A DNA stretch of 64,000 bases from Eimeria necatrix (lineage: Eukaryota > Apicomplexa > Conoidasida > Eucoccidiorida > Eimeriidae), in assembly GCF_000499385.1 (NCBI RefSeq), contig NW_013655347.1:82295-146294 (forward strand), given 5' to 3'. Below are positions 23,822 through 36,624 of the stretch, one piece after another. Position 1 is the stretch's first letter; each line of letters starts with the position of its first letter. The notes beneath the pieces are model-generated. The model had not been told where the DNA came from. It saw only the letters and a list, made by a program, of their open reading frames with translations, and did no database searches. The translations under genes were made by a program, and so were the position numbers.

Positions 23822-26567
23822 GACTGAGTCGAAGTAAAACTAAGTTGCACTCTTTTGGCCAGCGAGTTGAACTTGCAGCTTTCTGTGTTCAAGTCGTTTT
23901 GAGACAAACTAAATTAGCTTTATTTGTCCAAGTCATGTTTAGACGAAGTGAATATTCTCATTCAAGAGGAACAGCGCACTAAATATCTTGTTAAAATCCT
24001 GTTAAGTCCTGTTAAAGTCCTTGAAGGATTTATTATTCGGTGGAGTCCACCTGCTGCGCTGCAGCAGTGTCAGTGGTTGCTGCTGAAGGCCCCGCTTGCT
24101 TTGCTGCGGACTTGTGCGCAGGGGCAGCACCAACACGGAGTAGCCGCAGCATTTGTGCAGCAAGGCGGGCTCAGAGCGCTGCTGCTGGAGCGCATGCACT
24201 GCATGCATGCACTTAGTGTGTTAATCTGCATGCGTGGCTGGAGCCACACATATGAATGCGCACAGTTGCATGCATGCGTGCATGCAGTAGAGTCCGGTGG
24301 GGGGCACGGGAGGGCTTGGAGAGAGGAAAGATCTACAGAGGGAACCACCCCAGGGCGATATCTTGTGCATCGTCTTAGTCGCACTGCTTTATTTTGATCT
24401 GTCGCTACGGTGACAGACGCAGGAGGGCGCGCTTTCCAGCGGTCTTTTGTTCAAAACTTTAGCATTTTGCTTCTTCATTTAAGTGAATGAGCAGCGGCAG
24501 TCCACCATCGCCAGCTCGAGGCTGCTGCACATCTGCTTTCACCTCCTGTGGGACTCTCCCCAGTTCCAGCAATTCCGCGCCAACGGCTGCCTTGCACTGA
24601 ACTGCAGCAAATGCAGACAAAAGTTGAAAAGTTGAATAGGGACGAGATGAACAAATAATTGCAATCCAACAATTAGGCATTATTACATCCTTGGAAGAGT
24701 TGCTGTTCCCCGCTACAAGCAATGTTCAAAAGCAGCTTAGGAGCTGCTGTTGTCCCGGTTACTTCTGTAGAAACTGTGTAGGGATATCCGCTTATGGGGA
24801 AACGGCAACAGCCCCAACGCGGACATTTCCCCTCACAGGTGATGCAGAGCCCTCTGCAGCCATGGTCGTGCTACTTAGAGTTATCAAGTAACTCTGAATC
24901 GCCACTGAAGCTGCTGCTATTAATGCGTGCTGAGTTACTGTGGGCGATGACTTCCGTGAGAATTGAATGCCGGGCGTCGTAAACCCTGGCTGAAGCTAAT
25001 AAGTACTACTACATACTAAAATGATAAAAAACGGAAAAATAACTACTGAAGGCTTTCGTTGTGAAGAGAAAGCGCTAAACAACAACCTAACTGGTACCCC
25101 GCAACGCCCAAAGAGGAAAGCGAAGGAAGAGTTACCGATTCCGCCGAAACGGAGCGCGTCACAGATCACAAAAACCATATAGTCCACAAAAAACAAACCC
25201 AAAGCACTGCATGCAACACAGCAAATACTTTTTGCGATATGTCGCTCAGACCCGCCCACGCCGATGGAAATGGGGCTGTTCGCCCGATTCCCCTTATCAT
25301 CAAAGCCGCCACCTTTGCAGGTAGGGCCTCCCTTCAAGGTTCGGCAGGGCGCCTGTCTCATCTTCACGACTTGTGGTGTTGTCTGTCGATGTAGTGGTGA
25401 ACGTGTGGATCGCCTATAGAAGTGATCCCGTTCGAGTACAGTCGACGATCTTACACCGCTCAGTTGAAGCCCCACCCCAGCTCGCGTGCCAACAGCGAAT
25501 AAGAGACCAAACGCAGATTCTTGTCCCTAAAACGAACTTTGCATAGGTTCTTATTGATTCTCATGTTTTATTCGTGCAAATTTTTGTATCATTTGCACGA
25601 AGTACAGGATTTAGAAGCGGAAGTTCCGTAGAAGGAAACGGATGCCCCACTTCCCAGGTTGCTCTCTACTTCAGAGCAGAGAGCACAGGGTATATGTTTC
25701 GCCCTCGAAATTGCATTTTACTCTTAGAAACTACTTTCATTTTAATTTATGTTCTAGTTTTTCGCGCTTAAGGCGTGGTATGCTCGGCATAAGGGGCGAA
25801 TGACGAAATCATACAATTGGTCACGAGGCTGACGCCTGTTTCGGGCGATGCAACCCTCTCTTGGGGATGTGTTGCTAATCTGTACGATCAATTTTTCACA
25901 TATAGAACTTTAAATGGCGATGCCATTCAATGAACGTTAAGTGTGAGGCTTACTTTGCGAGAAGGCCATCATTACTCCACAAATGTGGGGTGATCTGCTC
26001 GATCTTTCGCCGTGCAGTTCAAAGCATGTGCAGCCAGTCTAATGTGTCTGAAATGAGGTTCAGTTGTGACGCAAAACAAGTGATAGCGTTATGTACACAG
26101 AACATTCACTTGTGCCACAGTTACAAGCAGCGTCTCTCATGTTTGGGAGATGAGCACGCAGTCTCGCCCCGACCTACGGCCCGTAGACCAAACGTCTTTA
26201 AATTTCGAAATGGCCACACACTTTAACTGTGCATTCTCATGAATAATTCCTGGCATCTGCACCCGCATTCTAAAAGGCTTAAAGGGCACACCAGCAGTAG
26301 TGCCAGGTTCAGAGTCTGCTAGGTACATTGGTTTAGTCAAGTAACTGAGGAGTACCGTCCGCAAGGTCATTAGAAAGGAGAAACACTACAGCCATTGTAA
26401 AGGCGCTGCCTATGCCTGGGTTAACTAACAACGATTTCAGGGACTTGCTGATTCTTTCACTTACGGAGCTACATGGACACAAACTAACAAGCATGGTTTG
26501 TTTGAAAATGTGTTGATAAAATCAGGAAGGGACGGATTGACAGCAAGTTAGGCAACCAGACAGAAAA
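23822..26567. other. Intergenic region with possible gene relics
   Basis: Beyond the SmE stop I find no complete gene before the fasciclin gene, which ends at 26,568. Two coding-looking fragments at 24.05-24.63 kb are reported separately. A cluster of TGCATGC motifs occurs at about 24,185-24,290. The rest (24.7-26.5 kb) holds nothing recognisable. Confidence 0.5.
24050..24632 (+). pseudogene. Possible exon relics of an armadillo/HECT-ligase-like protein (weak)
   Basis: Two plus-strand pieces look protein-like in an otherwise empty region. At about 24,070-24,195 a frame reads through WLLLKAPLALLRTC, GVAAAFVQQGGLRALLLER. At about 24,487-24,630 another reads RQSTIASSRLLHICFHLL and DSPQFQQFRANG, then a stop. 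The phrase QGGLRALL followed by a short helical block recalls helical-repeat regions of large HECT-type ubiquitin ligases, but this is only an impression. No start, splice consensus or continuing exon was found, so these may be relics, exons of an unresolved gene, or chance. Confidence 0.25.
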
Positions 26568-29500
26568 TCATATTAATGGCTTTCGAAGCGGGGTGGCGCT
26601 GTACATGGCGCAGCCAACATATTTAGGTTGGTAGGATGTTCTGCATCCGGGTTCGTAAAGCAGCATTCCATCAGCCACAAATATGCCGGGCTCAGTCCAC
26701 TCCAAGGCGGGTAGTACCTCGTCGACAAAGACATCAGCCTTTCCACGGGTAGACAGCTGGAAGAATTTTGTGCATCTGTTTATGCGTGAGCTCTCTATTG
26801 ACCACCTCGCCCTTACACTCAAAGTTCTTCTCGTCAAAGGATTTTTTCATGTTTTTGTAGTTCGGGTCGTACATCGGGTCGCTTATCGGGCGCAAGGGAT
26901 CATATCTTCGCCTTGCCTCAATTGACTGCAACCTGTGGAAGGAAGCAGATCGACAGATCTTCACATAGCAAGAGGCAATTGTACAAACAGTTGCGAAGAA
27001 GCCACGGAGAAGAGTACAAATGGACACATTTTACGGTCAACCCAAGGGCAATTTCACTTCACAAAGCAGCAAAGGCGCCTGTGCGGATTTATGCAGCTCA
27101 CCGGACGCTCTCGTAAAGTAAGGCTATTTGTTGCCGCTCATAAGCAGCCCTGGTCACGAGCTCAGCATTCCTTTTCATGGTTCTTTTATCAGCTGAGTGC
27201 ATTGTCTCAAGATACTTAAGCCAAGACTGTTTCGTCCAGCCTGCTGGGTAGTAGTCGAAAGCTCCCCTGCAAACCTGAGAAGAGCTCAAATTGACAACAC
27301 CTGCAGAAATAGGGGCTTCTAGATTGCACATCCACGCCGTTTGAATTTTCTCATTCAGTACAGCTGAATCCCAGTTGTCGTACGGGGCAATTAGAAAGGC
27401 AATATACTAGGGTCACATGGCCTTGTTTTGAAAACAAGCATGAAGAGAGGACAAGTGGATTACGTGATTCTCCTGACCCAATCTGGACGGACGCTAGGAG
27501 GAGGTGAGAATTCGAAGGGCTTCTTTCCCGTTATAATGCCGATGTCGTCAAGGAATTTGAGCAAGAACGGCGTCAGCATCGGACACTCGAAGCAGAACTG
27601 ATGGGTGCATTGCCAGAAAGCAATATTGGTTGCGATCGACTCGATATCCGGTCGCAAGACAGATGAACCAAGCACATGTACAATTCCGTTGAAGATTGGA
27701 ATATCCTAAGGAGCAAATCGAAGGGATGAATCAGGCAGATCTGATATAGTGTTCATGTTCAGGTTCTCTAAGGCATGAAATAGAGACATTCTGACGAGCT
27801 TAGCTTCAAGATGCGAATGACTGTTGGAGAAGTCTCTCCTGTGCTTTCTATTAGCAAGCCTGCACCGTTCATACTGGTGACTGACCCATTCAATGATTTG
27901 GCGGCCCTCAACAAACGTTGCGAGATCCCCGCAATGGTCAGGGTATTCTTCGTCCTCGTCTTCTTTACTCTCAGCGCTTCCAGGTTTCTTTGCTGCTGCC
28001 TTTGAGTCATCGTCAGGCTTGTTGGACCCGCCTGATGATTGCTCTCCCTCTTCGCCGCGCGCCCCAGCGGGAGCCCCTGAACTCCTTGGTCGTTGTGGCC
28101 TTTCTTGAAGCAGCCGAGGCAGCAGTCCCTCGTAGTCTATATCGCTGTATTCCAGAGCCTCTGTTATACCTTCGGGAAGGATTCCATGCATGATCTTCGT
28201 GGAGTCTGTAAACAACGTGAATGCTTCAGCTTCCAATTTGCTAGAAAAGTGTACACATCTTGGTGAGGCTCACAAAAGGGGAGTTTTATTAGCTGTTTAC
28301 ACAGCTGGTCTAGTCTCTCACTCCCCTGCATAATGCCAATGGTATGGCCGCAACTTGTTTGCGAAAGCCTAGCTTACCACTATCATCGGGCAGGTCCGTA
28401 AGGTGTTCAGGCTGCAGTATACCCATGCGCACGTCACTTTTCTCGCTGTTTGTGGCCCTGAGGAATCCGTGTGTGTAATCGGCACTGTCGTACTCCAGGG
28501 AACCCCAGCCTTTACTTGCTGGCGTTGGCCGTGGTGTAGTTCCCAAGAAATCAGGAGACGCGCACTGCCCGCGCTCACATCTACCCTCTTCGGCGGAAAA
28601 TCTGTCTGTCACCTCTTCATCAGCCAGCCCGATCTCATCGTTGTGGCCACCAAATTGCGGCCAAAAAGGACTCGTCGTTACTCCAACGAATGCATCAGGT
28701 GCAGTAGTGCTCAATGCAGTTTCAGTCAATGAGCTAAGTCCGGATTCACCGGCTGCATCTGTGCGGCTTCGCCAAGATCTTCGAGCTGTTTGCTGATCTG
28801 CTTCAAATGGAATAGAGCTTGAAAGCTCTGTCCTACTTGTAACAGTATCATCGTTTGGTGGCGTAGTGGTAGAGCTTGTCCTTCGGCGTGGGACAGAAGC
28901 TTCATCAGATTGAGTTGTTGTGGGTCTCGTTCTCCTACTTGTAACAGAGTCATCGGATGAAGAAGCTGTAGTAGATCGTGACCTCCTGCTTGTGCCAGAA
29001 TCATCATCTGGTGAAGGCGTACTAGCCCGTGTCCTTCTGCTTGTAACGGAGTCTTCGTCTGCTGCTGTTGTGGAAGGTCTTGTTCTTCTGCTTGCGACGG
29101 AGACTTCGTCTGGTGCGGTTGTGGAAGGTCTTGTTCTTCTGCTCGTGACAGAATCTTCATCGGATGAAGCTGTCGTGGGCCTTGTTCTCCTACTTGTAAC
29201 AGAGTCATCAGCAGCTGAGGCTGTAGTTGATCTTGACCTCCTGCTCGTGCCAGAATCATCAGCTGGTGCAGGTGTACTGGCCCGTGTCCTTCTGCTTGTC
29301 ACAGAATCTTCGTCTGCTGCTGTTGTGGAAGGTCTTATCCTTCTGCTTGTGACAGAATCTTCATCGGATGAAGACGTTGTGGGTCTCGTTCTCCTACTTG
29401 TAACAGAGTCATCAGCTGAGGCCGTAGTAGGTCGAGAGCTTCTGCTTGTGCTGGAGTCATCATCTGGTGCACGTGTACTGATCCGTGTCCTTCTGCTTAT

Positions 29501-32500
29501 GATGGAGTCTTCGTCTGGTGCTGTTGTGGAAGGTCTTGTCCTTCTGCTTGTGACGGAATCTTCTTCTGCTGCTGTTGTGGAAGGTCTTGTCCTTCTGCTT
29601 GTGACGGAATCTTCGTCTGCTGCTGTTGTGGGAGGTCTGGTCCTTCTGCTCGTGACGGAATCTTCATCGGATGAAGCTGTCGTGGGTCGTGTTCTCCTAC
29701 TTGTAACAGAGTCATCAGCAGTTGAGACTGTAGTGAATCGTGACCTCCTGGTTGTGCCAGAGTCATCATCTGGTGCAGGTGTACTGGCCCGTGTCCTTTT
29801 GCTTGTGGTAAAGTCTTCGTCTGCGGCTGTTGTGGAAGGTCTTGTCCTTCTGCTTGTAACGAAATCTTCATCAGGTGAAGTTGTTGTGGGTCTGGTCCTC
29901 CTACTTGTAACAGAGTCGTCAGCGGAGGACGTTGTAGGAGTTCGTGACCTCCTGGTTGTGCCAGAATCATCATCTGGTGCAGGTGTACTGGCCCGTGTCC
30001 TTCTGCTTGTCACAGAATCTTCGTCTGGTGCTGCTGTAGAAGGTCTTGTTCTTCTGCTCGTGACAGAGTCTGCATCGGATGAAGTTGTTGTGGGTCTCGT
30101 TCTCCTACTTGTAACGGAGTCATCAGCAGCTGAGGCTGTAGTAGATCTTGACCTCCTGCCTGTGCCAGAATCATCATCTGGTGAAGGTGTACTAGACCGT
30201 GTCCTCCTGCTTGTGACGGATTCTTCGTCTGCAGCTGTTGTGGAAGGTCTTGTCCTTCTGCTTGTGACGGAGTCTTCGTCTGATGCTTTGGTGGTGGGTC
30301 TTGTCCTTCTGCTTGTGACAGAATCTTCATCGGGCGAAGTTGTTGTGGGTCTCGTTCTCCTACTTGTGACAGAGTCATCGGCTGAAGAAGTTGTAGAGGA
30401 TCGTGACCTCCTGCTTGTGCTAGAGTCACCATCTGGTGCAGGTGTACTAGACCGTGTCCTTCTGCTTGTGACGGAATCTTCGTCTGCTGCTGTTGTGGAA
30501 GGTCTTGTCCTTCTGCTTGTGACAGAATCTTCGTCAGGTGATGTTGTTGTGGGTCTTGTTCTCCTGCTTGTAACAGAGTCATCGGCTGAGGAAGTTGTAG
30601 TAGATCGTGACCTCCTGCTCGTGCTGGAGTCACCATCTGGTGCAGGTGTAGTAGACCGTGTCCTTCTGCTTGTGACGGAATCTTCGTCTGCTGCTGTTGT
30701 GGAAGGTCTTGTCCTTCTGCTTGTGACAGAATCTTCATCGGGTGAGGTTGTTGTGGGTCTTGTTCTCCTGCTTGTAACAGAGTCATCAGCTGAGGAAGTT
30801 GTAGTAGATCGTGAACTCCGGCTTGTGCTAGAGTCACTGTCTGGTGCAGGCGTAGTAGTGCGTGTCCTTCTGCTTGAGACGGAATCTTCATCGGCTGAAG
30901 TTGTTGTGGGTCTTGTTCTCCTACTTGTAACAGAGTCATCAGCAGCTGAGGTCGTAGTAGATCGTGATCTTCTGCTTGAGGTAGAGCTGTCATCCGCAGC
31001 TGTTGTGGTCGTTCTTGCCCCTCGGCTTGTTCTTGACCCATCACTAGACGATTCTGTGGTAGTGCGCTCCCTTCTGCTTGTTGAGTTTCCTGGTGAAGCC
31101 CTCGTAGGTCGTGCCCTGCTGCTGGTTGCATCATCACCGTCAGGCGGCGACGTTGTACTTCGTGTCCTGCTTGTGGCACTGCTCTGTTCCCGCGAACCCG
31201 AGGAAGACTGTGAGCGTCCTCTTGCCCCCGATTCTGCTCCTGCAGATCCGGAGCTGCGGCCTCGCTCCTTCGCTGTGTTAGAAGCACTGCTGGAGTCAGC
31301 ATCAGACCGCCTCTCCCTATGCGCTGTAGATGAAGCATCCCCCGACTTAGGGGAAGGCTTTTCACCGCGCTTCGTGGTGGATCCTTTTGACTGAGTTGAT
31401 GCCTTTGATGAAGTTGTAGTAGTGGTTGTTGTTGGCCGACGCTTTGGTCCCCCTGGTGGGCACGGCCTCCTCAGGTGAGCAACGGCGAGCTTGGGAGGCT
31501 TGCCCAGAACAGGAAGCCAGTCACGATTCTCTATCAATTTTCGTGGAAAGAGACCTACAGAGGAATTACAGCAACAGGTAAGTCTGCCATGCAGCGTTCG
31601 TGCCCATAGTTTCAAATGTGTCCACAAGTGGAGGAAACAGTGCAGTGGAAAATCCACAGACTTAAAACAGCATTCGAAGGCAAGCGACGATAAAGGCTTG
31701 CGACATTTTCCTTTTGGCGCCAACTACACACGAAAATCTTTTGCTTGTGTATGCAACGCCCAAAAACGCAGAGGCTAAGCCCTTAAGGATATATTCGCAG
31801 TGCTTTCGATGACGGGATGCAATTTGTTCAGAGCAAATGCAAGCAACTTACCGGGAAGAGCAAACCACTGGAAGATCCCTTGAATTATGTGCTCATTTCC
31901 AGGCTTTCCAAGAGCGTCAAAGACGCACTTCGGCACCGTCTGGCCGTTGGGAAACACCCAGCCGTTATCGCGGACCACAAAAATCGTCACTGGCCCAGCG
32001 CGCTCCATCTGCAGCCGCACTTGAGCAAAATTGCAGTGATATTGGGGGGTCATCGGGAACAATACAATTCAGAAAGAATATAACAGAACGAGCTAGGCCC
32101 ATTGTCACAAATGGATGTGCCATCGAGTTTATACCCACACTAAGTTTAGTGCATTTGCAGTATCTCCCATCGCGTCAGCAAGCTTGACACGCCTTTAGCT
32201 ACAGGTATAAAATAGGTTAGGTGCAAATACACCTGCGTAACAGCATACGCTGCGTCAAGCAGAAATGTGTGGAAGTGTCTAGGAGTATAAGCCGCGTGCA
32301 GTGCTGCTTAAGCCATACGTGCTATTGCGTGTACACGCGTTTGAGGCTAAAGGCAGCTTGCCTGATCACGTAGCTTGAGAGGAAGCTTTTGTAGGAAGTA
32401 GTTAAGCTTGACATATTCTGGTGTTTCCCGAAAGAAGTTGACAATGGTGGGACCAGGATTCCATCTGAAGGGCAGCATGTTGTCAATCTTGTAGATGAAA

Positions 32501-35500
32501 CCACGTTTGGCTTTAACAACCTCGACGACTTTCGACTCAAAGCCGTTCACTACAACACGGAGTTGACGCATATCTCGAGTCCCGTTTACGATTACTTTGC
32601 CAGCTTTCGCGGGTCCCCCGCCATCTTTCTCTCTAGCAGGACCCCCTCCCCTACCCCCGCCGGGAGGAGACCTCCGAGTTGTCCGTTTCTTTGCTTCTGT
32701 TGAGCCACCACCTCCACCACCGGACCCCGTTGTCTGCCTGCCAGCTCTTGTGCTCCTCGACGATCTGTCAGGCGCAGGTCTCGTGCTTCTCTCCGCCGCA
32801 GTACCGCTATCGTCCTTGTCCTCCTCCTCATCTGTAGAGGACGCCCTGACTTTGGGGCTTCCTCTACCGCGGGATTGAGCTGTGCTGGAGCCACGACTCC
32901 TTTGTGCGCGGGCACTTGTGGTGCGCGTTGTCTCAGCACCCTCCTCTTCGTCTTCCTCCGAAGCACCATCCCCTTTTTTAGTGGTCGTGCGAGGTGGCCG
33001 CGGTGTTGTCAGCGTAGTGCCGCCCCTCGGAGCTCGCGATGATGAGCTGGATCTTTCAGCCTGCGATCCCCTTGGTGGGCGACTAGCTGTTGTACGTGCG
33101 CTGCCACGGCTCCCACGATCGTCATCTGCTTCATCCTCACTGTCAGCCTCGGCTGTGCTTCGAGAGCGGCTTGGCCGCGATGTTGTGAGTGTAGTGCCGC
33201 CCCTCGGAGCTCGCGATGAAGAGCTGGATCTTCCTCCCTGCGATCCCCTTGGTGTGCGACTTGCTGTTGTACGTGCGCTGCCACTCTCGTCTTCTGCCTC
33301 ATCGTCACTTTCTGCTGTGCTTCTAGATCGGCTTGGCCGCGGTGTTGTGAGTGTGGTGCCGCTTCGTGGCGCTCGTGATGATGTGCTGGATCTTCCTCCC
33401 TGCGATCCTCTTGGTGAGCGACTAGCTGTTGTACGTGCGCTGCCACGCTCGTCTTCTGCTTCATCCTCACTGTCAGCCTCGGCTGTGCTTCTAGATCGGC
33501 TTGGCCGCGATGTTGTGAGTGTAGTGCTGCCCCTTGGGGCTCGCGATGGTGTGCTGGATCTTCCTCCCTGCGATCCTCTTGGTGAGCGACTAGCTGTTGT
33601 ACGTGCACTGCCACGCTCGTCTTCTGCTTCATCCTCACTATCGCTTTCTGCTGTTCTAGATCGGCTTGGCCGCGATGTTGTGAGTGTAGTGCCGCCCCTG
33701 GGAGCTCGTGACGATGAGCTGGGTCTTCCTGCCTGAGATCCCCTTGGTGAGCGACTTGCTGTTGTACGTGCGCTGCCACTATCATCTTCGGCTTCATCCT
33801 CACTATCGCTTTCTGCTGTGCTTCTTGATCGGCTTGGCCGCGGTGTTGTCAATGTAGTGCCGCCCCTCGGAGCTCTCGACGATGTGCTGGATCTTTCAGC
33901 TTGCGATCCTCTTGGTGAGCGACTTGCTGTTGTACGTGCGCCGCCACGGCTCCCACTGTCGTCATCTGCTTCATCCTCACTATCGTTTTCTGTTGTGCTT
34001 CTAGATCGGCTTGGCCGCGATGTTGTGAGTGTAGTGCCGCCCCGTGCTGGTCTCGTAGATGAACTTGAAATTCCTCCTTGCGAGCCCCTTGGTGAGCGAC
34101 TTGCTGTTGTACGTGCGCTGCCATTGTTCCCAGGGTCGTCTTCCGCTTCATCCTCACTGTCACTTTCTGCTGTACTTCTAGATCGGCTTGGCCGCGGTGT
34201 TGTCAGTGTTGTGCCGCCTCTTGGGGTTCGTGTAGATGAGCTGGGACTTTCAGCTTGCGATCCCCTTGGTGTGCGGCTTGCTGTTGTACGCGCGCTGCCA
34301 CTGCTTCCACGGTCATCTTCTGCTTCATCCTCACTGTCAGCCTCAGCTGTGCTTCTAGATCGGCTTGGCCGCGATGTTGTCAGTGTAGTGCTGCTCCGTG
34401 GTGCTCTCGTAGATGAGCCTGAAATTCCTCCTTGCGAAGCCCTGGGTGTGCGACTAGCCGTCGTACGTGCGCTGCCACTGTCCCCACGGTCACCTTCTGC
34501 GCCATCCTCACTATTGGTTTCTTGCCGTTTGGAAGTGTGTCCGGGTCTCGAGAGGGAATCTGCTGTGGTTTCGGTTGGTGCTGGTGTTGAAAATTGTAGC
34601 ACTGCTGAACGCGGCGACCATGGCGAGACGCCTGATACTGGCGCTTCAGTGGAGCTGCGGCCCCTGCCTGTCATTTCGCCGCTTCTTCCCTGTGCATTCA
34701 TGAAACTGGACCGCTGCACATCTGCACGATGCGACTCTGTCCCGGTGGGTGCAGGCTCTGTACCTCTTGAACGCCTTTGAGAATCCAAAGGCATGCCAGA
34801 CCGCGTAGTACTGTCATTCGTGGGCTGGTGAATGCTTGTGGAGTGATCACCAGTGGCAGTAGTTGGAGTTGTGGCCGGCCCTTCCCTGCGTGAGGTTCGT
34901 GGGCTGTGCACTCTGGTGGTAATGCTTTTACTTGTTGGGTCGCGAGTGCTGGTTAGTGTGATGGAAGTGCTTCCTGTTTGAGCCTGGGTCTTCTGGTTAT
35001 CAGGCTCTGCAGAGCGCGGCACAGTAGTAGTGAAGTCCAAAATGCCCGATGCAGCACTGGAAGAAAAGCCTCTGCTCCGACTGGAGGAAGAAGTGTGCGC
35101 AATTGTTGTGGCTTTCCTTGTCGTGATTGCTTCAGATAGCGTACTGCGGACCTGACGCCCCACTTGTTCCGTGCTGCTAAATACTTCAGCAGCAGTTGGT
35201 CTGACGCTGCTAGAACTCCGTGAGGTGTTTTGTGCATAAGCGGGAGAGGTGGTTGACGTGCTGGTACCGTTTTCTACTGCCCCCAGATATCGAGGTAATA
35301 GGCCACCTCGGATCTGAGCCTCGGTCTCTTCATTTTCATTTGGGTCAATTGTCACATCTTGTCCAGTAGCCTCCGTGCGGCTTCCCTCTGGTCTTCCAAA
35401 CCGTCCACTTGGCTGCCCATCCTGTCGTGAACCCCTCTGAGGCGGCTTTCGCTCACTCTCAGCGGAGTAGCCTCTGCTGCCAGTGGCTCTGTCATCATCT

Positions 35501-36503
35501 CCTGCGGGCTCTTCAGAAGTATAAGAACCACCTCTGACCCTTCTGCGGGGTCCATCCCTAGATGAAGAGGCATTTTCTCTAACAGCAGATGTGCTACTGC
35601 GTCTGAAGGGGGGAAGCGTTCTGAATTCGGAACTATCTGACTGGAAAGTATCCTCCAGAAAATCCTTGTCCTCATCTTCATCTTCGTCTTCATCTTCACC
35701 ACTAAACTCATCTTCAGTTTCGTCTTCATAAATAAACTCTTCGCCGCTATCATTGCCATCGTCAGCACTTGTCGTAAGTGCTGCACGTCGGCGACGGCTT
35801 TGGGATGTTTCTGAGGCAGTATCCTCGTGTTGTGTTTGCCCCCTTTGCGCCCGTCCACGTGCATCAGAGACATCCTGAGTCGTTGATCTAGGAGTGCGAG
35901 CTCGCGATGACTGAGGGCGTCGGGTCGTGGTAGCCGTGGTACGGCTTACCGTTGACGATCTGCGGGCTCTCCCTGAGTCTGCATCCCTCCTTATATCCTC
36001 TTCGGGATCCTCTCTGTCATTGTCTTCTTCATCTCCGCTTTCATCAAAGTCTTCTTCTTCTGTGTCTACGTGCGGCTCGGGGTCTGACTCTATTTTCTTC
36101 CTGTCGTTTTGCCTTCTTCTCCTTGGTGCGGCTGCAGCGCTGCCTTCTTCTCGTTCTTCTTCATCGGCGTCATCTTCATCGTCCTGTTCTTCCTCCTCAT
36201 CCCTGTCATTATCCTCGTCTTCCTCTCCTTCACTATTCTCATCCACATCTTCATCGTCTTCCTCTCCTTCATGCTCTTCTTCACTGCCTTCCGCATCATC
36301 ATCTTCCTCTTCTCCAGCACTTTCGTCAGCGTTATCAGGATCACCTTCTTCAACTTTACGGGAACGAGAAGAGCGGCTAGGCGGCCTTTGGGGGCGCGCG
36401 ATGCGCCGCGGCTCCTCTCTCTCTTCTTCTGCATCATCATCATCATCGTCTGAACGCGAACGGTTGCGCGCGAAGCGCCGCGGCTTCTCTCTTTCTTCTT
36501 CTG

Positions 36504-36569
<66 letters not shown>

Positions 36570-36570
36570 T

Positions 36571-36624
<54 letters not shown>

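Noticed and set aside
24996..25475. Minus-strand frame of 159 codons
   Set aside because: No recognisable domain, and its composition looks like translated non-coding DNA.
28920..31394. Plus-strand open frame of over 800 codons (Leu/Val/Glu/Ser repeats)
   Set aside because: Antisense shadow of the 51-bp coding repeat. It has no flanking splice logic, whereas the minus-strand frame joins FAS1 halves in phase.
28840..34520. CRISPR-like array because of regular repeats
   Set aside because: The repeats are contiguous coding tandem repeats without spacers, in a eukaryotic genome.
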